Shown: positions 1 to 9,868 of the stretch, in pieces
Layout of the letters: the number at the start of each line of letters is the position of its first letter
Numbering within the stretch: position 1 is the first letter of the stretch
Assembly: GCA_947396885.1 (NCBI GenBank)
Contig: OX377204.1
Span: forward strand, 27,659,706-27,723,705
Reading direction: 5' to 3'
From: Heligmosomoides polygyrus polygyrus
Lineage: Eukaryota > Nematoda > Chromadorea > Rhabditida > Heligmosomidae
DNA length: 64,000 bases
Notes under the pieces: model-generated
Told to the model about the DNA's origin: nothing
Databases searched by the model: none
Seen by the model: the letters and a program-made list of their open reading frames with translations, nothing else
Made by a program: the position numbers and the translations under genes

Positions 1-932
1 GCTTAAGGCGCCTTTTATACTCCTGCAGCGGAGCGGCGTGTCAATTCGGGGCGCGGCGCGGCCACTCGCACCGCGTCCCGAATTTGACACACCGCTGCGC
101 GATTGCAGTGCAGCTAGAAAAGGGAGCGTCAGCAACGCGCGGCTGCGAGCTCCATACTACGGCCCGTGCGCCATGACAGATGATTGAGGAGAATGCACAT
201 GTGTGATTAGAGAACCAAACCAGAAAGGATTCGTCTGACTGATCAGCGGAATGCATCTTCCCAATCTTAGCGGTGGGCTTCCCGTGAGAGCGACGATTCC
301 TCTTTTAAGGCTGGGGTTGAGGTCGTGTGCTCAACCTACGGTTGAAACAGACGAGTGTGGCATTGAGTCGAATTCCCTGCCTAGGTTACGGAAGGTAGTG
401 TGACTAAGGTCATGATCACCGATTTCGAAATCGGTGAGTATGCTCTAGACAGACTTTGTCACCCGAACCTACCGTAATCGACCGTAATTTCAAAAACGGA
501 TGTCAGATCCGTTATCAGCATCCTAAATAACCCCCCCCCCCTCTTTAGGAGAAGTTTGGTCGAAAGAATTTTTCGAACTCTCCTCGACTTCTGGAGTCCT
601 GGAAGTACACACAACAGTGTCATAATTTTGCTACACCCTTTCTGTTTTGTTAGTTGGGAACCAAAACAAAACAGGCGTAGCAAATTCATGCATCCCGGTG
701 TGAAATCTTCCACTCCACACCGAGTCTGCTGCAGATGATCGCGCCGCGCCATGCCCTTTCTTCCGCGGCGCGATTCGCCGATTACCGTAACCCAAAATTA
801 CGTCAAATGTGGTGTTTTAAGACGGCGGACTATGAAAGCGATGAGGAGCCTCCTGGCGGCGCGAAAAGCGATAGCTATGTCAACCATCACGCCGCGCCGC
901 GTGACGGCGCGAGTATAAAAGGCGGCTAAGCC
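1..932. repeat. GC-rich palindromic segment with TIR-like ends
   Basis: The two ends carry inverted copies of GAGTATAAAAGGCG: bases 1-22 on the minus strand and 911-932 on the plus strand. Inside are an inverted repeat (about 24-56 with 74-102, sharing GTGTCAA and TTCGGG), a perfect 22-bp palindrome at 416-437, and a hairpin at 624-686 whose inner stem is a perfect 10 bp (642-651 with 665-674). The ends resemble terminal inverted repeats of a small non-autonomous element. The left end sits at the window edge, so no target duplication can be checked. TATAAAA at 914-920 could also read as a TATA box, but no convincing gene follows. No coding sequence is recognised. Confidence 0.4.
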
Positions 933-965
933 AACCATAACGTTGCGTCTCGAGTCGCGTGCACA

Positions 966-1618
966 CTAAACGACCCTAACGTTATGCTGCTGAAGGATAA
1001 TGCCATTACAGAAGAAGCGATTCTGGCGGAGTTCAGCCTCCACGCGGTTACGTTGAGCAGAGTATACTTCGGCACCAATGCAGGAACCGTTTTCGATGAG
1101 TTCGCAGAAGATAGCACCTCCCCGGTACCACCAATCGGAAAGAGTCACCTTCTTCTGGTTGGGGTCAGGCTTAGGCATTGGCAGCAGCTTCTGTTTTTCT
1201 TCAAGCCACTGCTTAGACAATTATCAAGTGGAATGCACTTTTCGTCATATGTTAGCAGTCGGTGGAGAAATGGTTCCTGCTTGTGACGATCCAACAATTC
1301 TTTCGCAGCATCCACACGCTTTTCTCCTGTGATCGGGTCAACACGTGACACACTTATTTACCGAGCTTTACAGAAAAGCCAACGTTGTGCAGAATCTTCT
1401 CAATAGGGCAGTGAGCATATAAAGTGGAGTGCCGCGTTGTCATGCTCGGATTTCCTTCGATTGCGCTAATTGCAGCTCACGATTGCTGAACACTGTCGAT
1501 CCTTGGATAACGTCATCTCTGCAGCTGCACAAATGTTTCGTCAAGCTTCATTTGCAGAGTGGTCGAGCTGGTACTTATGAAGAAGGCGTTCGCGAATAGT
1601 GATTCTGCGTTCTTTCAT
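966..1618 (-). pseudogene. Mariner transposase remnant (5' half, frameshifted)
   Basis: Read on the minus strand from an ATG at 1616-1618, the translation opens with MKERRITIRERLLHKYQL then DHSANEA, the usual mariner N-terminal helix-turn-helix start. After frameshifts and stops it resumes with RVDAAKELLDRHKQEPFL, TYDEKCIPLDN (first catalytic Asp), KQWLEE, PKPDPNQKKVTLS and WW. It ends near ILQQHNVRVV, where the family has a second catalytic Asp in HDNARPH; here that position is His. The third-Asp region is absent. This is a dead, 3'-truncated copy. It lies outside the duplicated unit and is present once in the window. Confidence 0.8.
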
Positions 1619-1908
1619 TTCAGGCTCTCATTCAGGAAAAATTCCCAATAGACCGTAACGGGAGAACAGCAAAAATAGTTTCGAGAAGTGCAGACTAATT
1701 GGTTTCAAACAGGAGAACTGATGCCACGAATAACCAGATAATCTCTGCTAGAAGGATTGACTACGAATGAGTTCACGAATTTACTCGCCAACCTGATAAT
1801 TTAAGATAAACCACTCTCTCTCCCCCCCCGCCATCCCGAAAGCCCTTAACACTTCAAAACTGCCTACCAGCAACTATCGGGTCGCAGGCTAGGTATGTTT
1901 CAGCTAAC

Positions 1909-2200
1909 TAGGAAAGGATACGAGGTGACCATGGGACTTTGAGATGAGACGTACATCGCTGAATGCGGCTTCGAATGCTGATTCTGAATTTGTGTTCCGT
2001 TTCTGCTGTGCGCATCTGTAAACGAAGTTACGGACCATTTTCATAGCAGGTTCCCTTGCCCTCTATATCCACGCAGAGCGGGCCAATCATAAGACAGCGA
2101 GCTCAAGTAGGGTCGAAATTGCGCTGTCGGCCGAGCAGTGGTGGCGCAGAGGGCAGAGGAGCGGCGTAGTGAGCTGGTGTATGGTTTGACTCCCCTGTGG
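1909..2200 (+). repeat. Dispersed repeat with tRNA-like promoter boxes (copy A)
   Basis: Bases about 1909-2170 match the reverse complement of 4770-5053 at roughly 80-85% by eye. The repeat carries an A-box-like TGGCGCAGAGGG at 2142-2153 and a B-box-like GGTTTGACTCC at 2183-2193, about 41 bases apart as in a tRNA gene. It is therefore probably a tRNA-derived SINE or carries a tRNA-derived module. The left edge of the big duplication (2020/2021) falls inside it, and homology with copy B continues across that point, so this copy is the undisturbed one. Confidence 0.6.
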
Positions 2201-3209
2201 TGAAGGACTTTCGCACTTCATAAAAAAGATCTTCCACGATCAACCAAGCTCTCTATGTCAGATGACAAAGTTTAGGCGAAATCGTTTACCACGATCACAC
2301 CACCCATACTTACAAGTGGGTAATCAGCGCATTAAATAACCCCTTGGGCGATTTTTTTCACACTCCGTTAAGGTCGGTAAGGACAATACTGCCGACTTAT
2401 CCTCCAAACTATGTTCTCATCAGCAGTTGTGTTGGCGTACCTTTTGGAGGAGTTCGGCCCTTCCGATACATCACGCGTTCCTACAAGGCACGAGAACAAG
2501 AACAACAGGAACAACATCACAAATACAACCATTAGACGTACATTTCTTCTTGCCATTCAAAAGCATGTGCAAACCTTTCCCCTCTTATGTATTGACACAC
2601 TGTATAAAGTTCTCACTTCACTCCCGCGAAGTCAATTCTTCGAATTGTATTGCTGCTTTACACTCAATTTTCTGCCCCAAGATTCAGAACTTCTCTCACG
2701 TATTCAGGGTATGCTGCAGGGTGCCTGCACAGTCACCCTGGGACGTTTGATACACCAATTCAATATTGTTTCCCTAATGACGTAGAGCACTGCTCTTACA
2801 GCGGCTGCACTGATGTATTTTTTATCCGCTGCTGTCATTGCCAACAGCTGTTATGTTTTGAAAATCTCGTAGCGTTAATTCACAGTTGCTAGTGTAGCGC
2901 ATTGTTTGTTTTCTCGCCATGTTTTTAACAACTACTCATGGTAAATTGTATCTTCGTGCCAGTATGAAGTTGTCAGTATGAAGACGAGTCCTTTCTGGTG
3001 ACCTTTGCGATTTGCTTTGGTTAATCGTGGCAGATCTTTTTTAGGAAGTGCAAAAATCCTTCACCATATGGGATTCGAACCACAGACAAACCCCGTAGAA
3101 TAGGATCGTTTGTATCAAGACCTACAGCTTAACTGGTTCCATGCTGATATCAGCGGCCGGCTCATCCCGATATACGGGCGAGTGCTGATTGGTCCCACGA
3201 GGTGTGGAT
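2201..3209. other. No recognised gene
   Basis: The longest open frame is 124 codons at 2411-2785 (+). It has no domain I know and its composition looks accidental. A minus-strand B-box-like GGTTCGAATCCC sits at 3070-3081, but I cannot fold a convincing tRNA around it. The target duplication GTGTGGAT of the following hAT element is at 3202-3209. Confidence 0.5.
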
Positions 3210-4639
3210 CAAGGATGTGCGTTAATTTTTTCGGTAAATTTTTAACGAAAAATTTTTAAAACGGTAAATTCGGTAAATTCGTCAAATAGAATGTCTCTTA
3301 GCTGTATCCAGTTCGGTTGTAGTTTAGCATGTAAAAAGCCAGAGCTTTTTTCCTTATTGATTTTTTTTTCGACTCCATCTGCATGATAATTATATAACTA
3401 TGCCTTCATCTTCGCAGCAAATAACAAAAGTCTATCTATCATCAGCAAAATTGCTAAGAGAGAGAAATCACAAAAATTTTGAAACCAAACAATAACAAGA
3501 CTTCTAAAATAGGAAAGTTCTTACTATGCCTAGTTCATTTAATTAGTAGATAGTCATCCAGCTACAGGAAGACCCCAGGTGCATCGTATCGCTGGTTAAC
3601 GTTTTTGAGCTTTTCTTTTTCTTCTTGACGAAATTTTTTTTTACGAAACCTGAGCTCACTCAGCAGACTTTTGCGGTCCAACTGATGAACGCTATTAAAG
3701 TAAATTCGCATATTAGGCGAAGAAATCCACACATATGAAGCAAATTTCTTGCTCGAGCCGGGTCTGCACTTTTAAAGATATACCTCTTTCGTAAACTTTA
3801 TGCGATAGACATCTTGTAAAGTGCCAGTTTTTATAATAATCTACATATACAGTACCGCGCATAGGCTTTGGTCGATTGCCGAAAAGAACGCTTTTGAGCG
3901 AGAGCGACAATCTGTAGAGCGAGCGACAGCTTGTAGAGTGAGCGTTTAGGGAGTTTTAACGGAAATTCTTAGCCGTCCCACTTAGGAATTGCTCTAAGAC
4001 CGTCCAGCTTGCCATTGGAGTGCGCCGTGAACAATGCATATAGAATCGAACATTTCAATCGAGAGGGGGTACAACTTATAGAGTGAGCGTTTGTAGAGTT
4101 TTATCAGAAACACCTAGCCCTACTCGCATAGCTTGTGTTTCGTAGCGTTTTCATTGCGTTCTCTATGCTTTTCAACACCACTTACGAAGCAAATATCACA
4201 AAAACTGTAAAATAACTGAATGGTTGGTAATTAGGAACAACTAATGTGTAGCAACCAAACGCAAGAAACGGACCAGGAAGTCGGAATCACGGAACGACTG
4301 TGACGGAGAAAAGCGAGGTCGCACGCAAATAAATTGGTTAAGGAGCAAAGAAAATGCCAACAAACGGAAAATGCATCGAGACGCGAGAACAATATTGATT
4401 ACCTATCCTGATTCAAGTAAGTAGAAGGTTTTCTTGGTATACTGCGAAAGCTCATCCAAAAAAAATCGATCAAAATGGATTTACATGGAGAGGAAGCAAA
4501 ATTTTAAGAATGGGAACAAAAAGTCGTTAATGCAATTTAACGGATTTTTCGTCGCTAAATTTCGTTAAAAAGTTTAAACGAAAAATGCCGGTAAATCCGG
4601 TAAATCGGTATATCGTTAATCATTAAACGGACACCCCTG
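3210..4639 (+). mobile_element. Non-autonomous hAT transposon
   Basis: The ends are terminal inverted repeats: CAAGGATGTGCGTTA at the left and, read inwards from the right, CAGGGGTGTCCGTTT, consensus CARGGRTGTSCGTT. CAGGGGTG-type ends are typical of hAT elements. The element is flanked by a perfect 8-bp target duplication, GTGTGGAT, at 3202-3209 and 4640-4647, the length hAT transposases make. Subterminal copies of CGGTAAAT occur at about 3280-3300 and 4590-4610. Inside, at about 3895-4100, are several imperfect TGTAGAGYGAGCG repeats. At 1,430 bp with no long open frame it encodes no transposase and would need one from elsewhere. Confidence 0.85.
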
Positions 4640-4665
4640 GTGTGGATGTTGCGTTCGATCAAACA

Positions 4666-4739
4666 GCGCCGGTGGTGTAATGGCATAGAGCATCCCCGCC
4701 AGGTCAGAAGAAGGTGCGGGTTTGATTCCCGCCTGGCGC
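4666..4739 (+). repeat. tRNA-like sequence (pseudo-tRNA or SINE head)
   Basis: This 74-base stretch has a 7-bp acceptor stem (GCGCCGG with CTGGCGC, one G-T pair) and a perfect 5-bp T-stem (GCGGG/CCCGC, 4716-4732) closing a 7-base TTTGATT loop. The D-arm region, GTGTAATGGCATAGAGC, is recognisable but weakly paired. The 24 bases where the anticodon arm should be (4692-4715) form no proper stem, so no anticodon can be assigned. It is more likely a tRNA pseudogene or the head of a tRNA-derived SINE than a working tRNA. Confidence 0.55.
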
Positions 4740-4769
4740 TAGAAGATTTGATCGCAACAAAACATCGCT

Positions 4770-5053
4770 GTAACAGACCACCCTGTCTCGCCACGCCGCT
4801 CCCCTACCCCCTGCGCCACCACTGTTCGGCAGGCAGCGGAGTTTCAACCCTACTTGAGCTCGCTGTCTTATGTTTGGCCCGCTCTGCGTGGGTCTAGAGG
4901 GCAAGGAAACCTGCTATGAAAATGGTCCATAACTCCGTTCACAGATGCGCACTGCTGAAACGGAACAAATATTTGCAATCAGCGTTCGAAGCCGCATCCA
5001 GCGATGTACGTCTCGTCTCAAAGTCCCATGGTCATCTAGTATCCTTCCGTTGT
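4770..5053 (-). repeat. Dispersed repeat copy B (inverted relative to copy A)
   Basis: This is the reverse-complement homologue of 1909-2170. It keeps the A-box-like GTGGCGCAGGGGG and a diverged B-box-like GGTTGAAACTCC. Because it is homologous to copy A on both sides of position 2020/2021, it shows what normally precedes the duplicated sequence. Confidence 0.6.
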
Positions 5054-6440
5054 AAACTCAACCCCAGCCTCTTGGCGTGGACCAATTCCTTCCCTGGCTC
5101 CTCTTCATGCTCCCCTTCGCTAAGGACAAGCCTCTGAGCATTGACTCCGGTGGAACTGTAAGGCAAGCCTAGAAAGTATCACAAGTTGGACCAGTAAAGT
5201 TGACCCAGTGGCTGACCTCGTCCATCGCAACCGAACTTAGCTTTCATGACACACCTCAATCTTGACCTTTCAGTGAACTACTTGGTCATATGGAATGAGT
5301 AAACGAGAAAGTGAGTTTTTATAAATCACCAAGGATCTTTACTATGATCTAATGAGGACCACTCTAGTCTGGCTCTTTGACAACGGCGGCAAATCTGAGA
5401 AGAACAAAGACAAACCGTGAATATGCCTACTTTACGGTCTTCCTCTGCAGTTTTTCTAGCCGGAATTGTTTACGTTTGCTTTGCTTTACTAGCAGGACCT
5501 CTCTCTTACTGGGGATAGTCCCTATCGTAGTGGGATGGAGACCGACAGGGCAGAAGGAAAAAGATAGAAATCGCCGTGGCAGTCCGCCTGGTTTCCCCGA
5601 AAAAATCGTGACAGAAATTAAAAAAAAGAATTGGGTGATAAAGTGCAACCACACAAACCTTATGTTCTTTAGTCTAAAACAGTAACGAATGCCTAAAACT
5701 TCATTTCTTAGAGGAGAGACTTGAACGACAGCATAAAAGAAAACCTGGAACGAATATGAACAGCTCTGTGCATCGACACAGTAAGCAGCCGACGCACTCG
5801 AGAGGGCATGTCGTCATATCCAGTGAGCTGAAGCGAAAGCGTCAAAGGGTTCACAGTTTGAAATGTGAATATCAGGTGGACCCTCACCCTCCGAACTCGA
5901 CTTGGACCGTGAAGGAAGCTTTCGAATTTGCCGTCGTTTCCAAACAGACAGAATAAAGTGCCTTATTCCATCATTAAGATAGATCCTGCATACTTTCATA
6001 AAAGTACCATTTAGCCAAAATTTTCAGTTCCGAAGAAACTAGTTGCATTGAACAAAAAACAAGAAGATGCTTTCAGAGAAAGAGTCAAGAAAAAGCGTGA
6101 TGCAAGGTACGACCTGTTCCAAATACCCATAATAATGTAGCGATGTTCAGCACTTGAGTGGCTGGCAACCTCTCTCACAGAGAGGCGGGGGTAAATTCCG
6201 AACTACAAAGACATTAGATTACCTTGTTCAACGGCGGCGCACAGATGCTGAGATAGACGTTCCAGAATTTGCAGCCCTGAGAATGTTCTGAAAGCTGACT
6301 GCTGCGTTAAATTTTAAAAGCAGATCATGTGTAGCAGAGTGCAAGCATTTGATCGCCTTCGGTAACTTCTTGACAGAGTGCGACCGAGTCCATATTGCGC
6401 CTCTCCGTGAACTCGCGGTATTTTGAGCTACTCTCTCTGA
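5054..6440. other. No recognised gene
   Basis: Several short frames are open here but none is recognised. One 31-codon frame at 5423-5518 (+), MPTLRSSSAVFLAGIVYVCF and onward, is strongly hydrophobic and would make a plausible signal or membrane segment, but nothing around it supports a gene. A second frame at 5756-5956 (+) is rich in His, Ser and Lys and has no family resemblance. Confidence 0.4.
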
Positions 6441-7625
6441 AACCCTTTTGAATTGCAAACGGTCGCAGAGTTGCTCAAAATACCGCGAATCACAGTCCAC
6501 CGAGTCGTTAAGCAGCACATGGAGAAAGGGTACGTCAATGACCTCCAAAGGTCAGGAAGACTGTGCACTGTCAACACATTCGCAGCAACGTTAGGAAGAG
6601 GATCAAGTGGAGCAACTCTCTCAGCCTTAACCGCCTTATTCGAATCTGACCTACAAGCTGCAAGAAGATTATCCAACGAATCATTAAGAAGAACCTCGAG
6701 CTTTGCAGTTATCGCGTTCAGAAAGGAACGACACTCTCGAACATAGCATAGCAGAGCCGGCTTGTTGTGTATACCCAACTAGATCTATGTCCAGATATAT
6801 CAATGTACTACTGTAATATAATATAGTGTATTATAATATAGGACATCTCGATTTGAATGATAAGACTTAAGATACTTAGGAAGGCAATATAAGATAAGCA
6901 CCATTGAATATCATGCCACCCCATTGGTAATACACCAAGCATAGCAGAGCAGGCTACTGATTGCAAAGGAATGGATGAGCTTCGATGAGGCCGCATTGAG
7001 GACGTAATCTGAACAGATGCAGAGATTTGCACTGTGAAGGCCGCTTAAACCCCCAAATCACCGCGAGCTACTCCTTCCGACTGAAGCAATATCTCAGAAG
7101 AGACGAACCATACGAAGACGTTGTTCCCGAAAAGTTTTATGGCTTGGGCTGGACTTACGGCAGAAGCCAAAACATTCCTTTTTTCATCGAATAATCAGTC
7201 ATGATCAACACCGAGATCTACCAGAATGAAGTTCTCAAGAACGTTCTGCTGCCTAGGATAGAGCTAAATTTCAATAACCGACAAATAATTTCTCAACAGG
7301 ACTGGATACCGCACCATGCTTCGAAAACGACAGTTGTCTTCTGGGATGCCTATTTTCCGCGATACTGGGAAAAGGTCCTTTGGCCATCGAATTCGCAACA
7401 CTTGAACCTTTTAGATTTTTCTCTGTGGGGTGGGGGCTTGGAGTCCTAGCTTCCTACAAAGTCTCGCCAATATGATCACGATCAAAGTCTAGACTCTCAC
7501 AAAGCCTGCCTTCAAAAATCCTTTGATGAAATAGACGTGAACTATTTGAAACCTACACTTCGGTCGATCGTGGCCTTCGTGCTTGCATTTTCGCTAATGG
7601 AGGACATTTCGAAAACCTATTTTAC
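6441..7625 (+). pseudogene. maT-type (D37D) transposase pseudogene
   Basis: The N-terminus (6453 on) reads VAELLKIPRITVHRVVKQHM and RSGR, a paired-type helix-turn-helix. After a frameshift the second helix-turn-helix continues as KKIIQRIIKKNLELCSYRVQK. From about 7020 one frame runs through the catalytic core with stop codons inside: ICTVKAA, FPKSFMAWAGLTAEAKTFLF, then INTEIYQNEVLKNVLLP, QQDWIPHHASKTT, and WPSNSQHLNLLDFSLWG. Exactly 37 residues separate the Asp of QQD from the Asp of LLDF, the spacing of the maT clade of Tc1/mariner elements. The C-terminus, FDEIDVNYLKPTLRSIVAF, follows to about 7620. The first catalytic Asp could not be placed. It is inactive. Confidence 0.75.
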
Positions 7626-7679
7626 TTTTGTTAGCTTGTCGCCTTCGATGAGAAAATGATGTTGAAAGGAACGCCTGAC

Positions 7680-7913
7680 CAGGTTGTAAAAAGCTGTCAT
7701 GGATTACAGCTTCACAACCCCAACACAATTAAGCATAACACTTTTTAAGGGTGAAAGTCGGGTTTAGGAAAGGATGTTAGGGGAGCATCCTCATCTACCC
7801 ATACAAATCATCGGTTCCTGTTATCGCAAAGGACCCATTTTTCATCTACAGTTATAATACGGTCAGCTTATGGGCACCCATCTTCCTCACCTTGCCGATT
7901 CTCACCAAGTGTC
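7680..7913 (-). pseudogene. Older mariner transposase, C-terminal part (split)
   Basis: Read leftwards from 7913 the translation gives HLVRIGKVRKMGAHKLT, then VDEKWVLCDNRNR with the first catalytic Asp, WVDEDAP and FPKPDFHP, broken by stops and frameshifts. This directly follows, in family order, the helix-turn-helix fragment at 11204-11455 on the same strand. The two pieces are separated by the younger mariner at 7914-11194, so they are halves of one disrupted copy. Confidence 0.7.
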
Positions 7914-8131
7914 TATCAAAGTGTCCGGAAAGTTTTGAGAAAATTCAGAACATTTATTGTATTGAAACTGCAACCTAACAAAAGATTAGTCAATCAACAA
8001 TGTATGGTCCCTTGGTGACCACATCTTTTCTTCATCGTTCGAGCATGGAGGCAAATGGCTCTACAAAGGGAAGCAGGGCGTGACGCTGCCCATTCGTCGA
8101 CTGCGCGCGCGATTTCGTTGTTATTGTGAAA

Positions 8132-8960
8132 CTACCGCCCACGGCAGAACTGTTCGAGACTGCGGAAAGCGTGGAAATCACAGGGAGAGAGACCTGGGGA
8201 GTAAGTTGGATGGGGTAGCGAAACGATGTTCAGCTTCTCTAGCTGACTCTTGGTAGTCTTTGCGAACTGAGACCTCGCATTATCTATCAGAAGATGAATC
8301 TTGCCCTTGCACATGTGGTCAGCGGGTAACATGGACTCCATCTCTACCAGTTTTGAGGAGATAATGTAGACATCAATCGGCTGCCCAGCCGTCAGAACCT
8401 CGTAGTAGACGATACCCTTGCTACAGTAGTACAAAGAGAACAGGCGCTCCTTGCTGTTGATATCTCTGTTCGGGATGGGTTGTGGGTCCTTGCCGTGAGG
8501 AAGCCACTGCAGCTTCCTGTTCGGGTCGCTGCAGGTTCTCCACTTCTCCTCCATGCCCGCTACCGTCTCAGTCCATGCCGTCGTTCAGTAGAGGAGAGTA
8601 GCGAAGAGCAGACCTTTACAAGTGTGTTTTCGGGGCGGCTGTCAGATCGTGGGGTACTGTATGAGGACGCTTCGCCACAAGAGAGGATCGAGTGCGTATA
8701 TCATGAACGGTGGATTTAGAAATGCCCGTCTCCCTCTTTATATTTCTTATAGACCTAGCCTGCTTAGCTAGAACAGACGCGAGGACGACCGTTACGCTTC
8801 TCGATTAAGAACGTTCGCATCGAGCAGCATCGTCGAGGAAGAAATCTCCTTTTGCGAATCGATCAAACCATCGGTACACCGTAGCAGTGGAGGGGGACTC
8901 GGGACCCATCAGCGGCACAATCTGATGAGGATCATATAACATTTCCGTAGCGTAGACCAT
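8132..8960 (-). pseudogene. Mariner (D34D) transposase pseudogene
   Basis: On the minus strand the N-terminal half (about 8960-8560) reads TATVYRWFDRFAKGDFFLDD, then RSIRNIKRETGISKSTVHDI and VPHDLTAAPKTH, the two helix-turn-helix motifs of mariner, with stops and frameshifts. The open 140-codon stretch at 8132-8554 holds the catalytic domain: MEEKWRTCSDPNRKLQW, GIVYYEVLTAGQPID, LLIDNARSQFAKTT and LPHPTYSPGLSPCDFHAF. Thirty-four residues separate the second and third Asp, the mariner spacing. At the first catalytic site Asp is replaced by Glu (EEKW instead of DEKW). It is inactive. Confidence 0.85.
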
Positions 8961-9133
8961 GCGTGGCTGTATTTTTCGTGACTGCGAGTACCTGTACTCA
9001 CTCTGTTATTCTGTCGAGCTTTCACTACTCCGCTCTGCCAAAATTGTTCTAATCGTCGCCTTAGGCGGCAAGGAGGCAAGCCTGCTATTTGCTCTAACTT
9101 GCCACAGCAAAAGGTATTGTTTCTCGGTGAGAG

Positions 9134-9770
9134 TTGAGGCTGAGTTTCCTAGCAATGGCTGGCAGGGAAGGCAATCGATCGATGAGATTCGCCGCTGGTG
9201 TTTCCTTCACTGCAGCACCACCTAGGCCATCGCCCACGGACATCGCCGCAGATGCAGTCGGCCAACTGCAGTTGTTAATGATCAGGGCGAAGGTACCGGA
9301 CTATGCTAAACAAATGGTCGAAACTCTGATTGCGACGAGGCAGGAGATACAGCTGGTCAACATGAAGAACATGGAGCTGCTTGAGGAGTTCGATTTCTCA
9401 GGGAGTAAATCATTTCTTTGAAGGGCAAGCTAGCAAATGTTGAGGCTTCTAGAAATACTTTTACTGTAAACACTTCTGAATTAAGACCTAGCCATGATTT
9501 TGGGAAAGTCGATTACGAAAACGAATGGTCCGTTTTACTTTCCCACGCTCCTGAGTCCTCTTCGTCTAAAGCGTCGGAACGAAAATCTCATGACTTTGCA
9601 TATGTTGTAGGGTTGCTTGATTTCCTCGCTGTAGAGTGTAATCCTACCTCCGTGTTTCTCATGAGAAGGTCAGAGCAGAACAAATTCGGTTAATCAAAGT
9701 CGTACTTCCTGCCAGCACGTTCCAACGGCTTGCGTAAGGCGTGCTCCACGCCTACGCTTCTCTCCTGCTA
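9134..9770 (+). pseudogene. Non-LTR retrotransposon ORF1-like remnant
   Basis: Two adjacent open stretches (9134-9421 and 9418-9693) overlap by 4 bases. The first has a short coiled-coil-like segment rich in Leu, Gln and Glu (about residues 38-80). The second ends with LDFLAVECNPTSVFLMRRS. After a stop and frame change the DNA continues with RLIKVVLPASTFQRLA to about 9770. The pattern FLxVExxPTSVxxMxRS then RLIKVVLP is, as I recall, typical of the nucleic-acid-binding first ORF of nematode non-LTR elements. It lies just upstream of RT sequence in the same orientation. The endonuclease domain that should come between is missing. Confidence 0.5.
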
Positions 9771-9868
9771 ACAAAGGCGTTTATTGAAACCCTCCCCTAA
9801 CGTTGGAGGAGAGAATGTGCAGGAGGGAGCAACGCAAGGCTAGTGGGAAACTGGTTGATGGCAGTTCC

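Noticed and set aside
914..920. TATAAAA as a gene promoter
   Set aside because: An inverted copy exists at 13-19, which fits repeat ends better, and no gene starts downstream.
2411..2785. 124-codon frame (+), repeated at 33754-34128
   Set aside because: No domain, no codon or splice support; its doubling is due only to the large duplication.
3070..3081. B-box-like GGTTCGAATCCC on the minus strand suggesting a tRNA
   Set aside because: The T-arm would need an 8-base loop, and no matching acceptor stem or A-box was found.
4555..4794. Minus-strand frame with RRESNPHLLLTWRGCSMPLHHR
   Set aside because: This is the antisense translation of the tRNA-like sequence, a common artefact.
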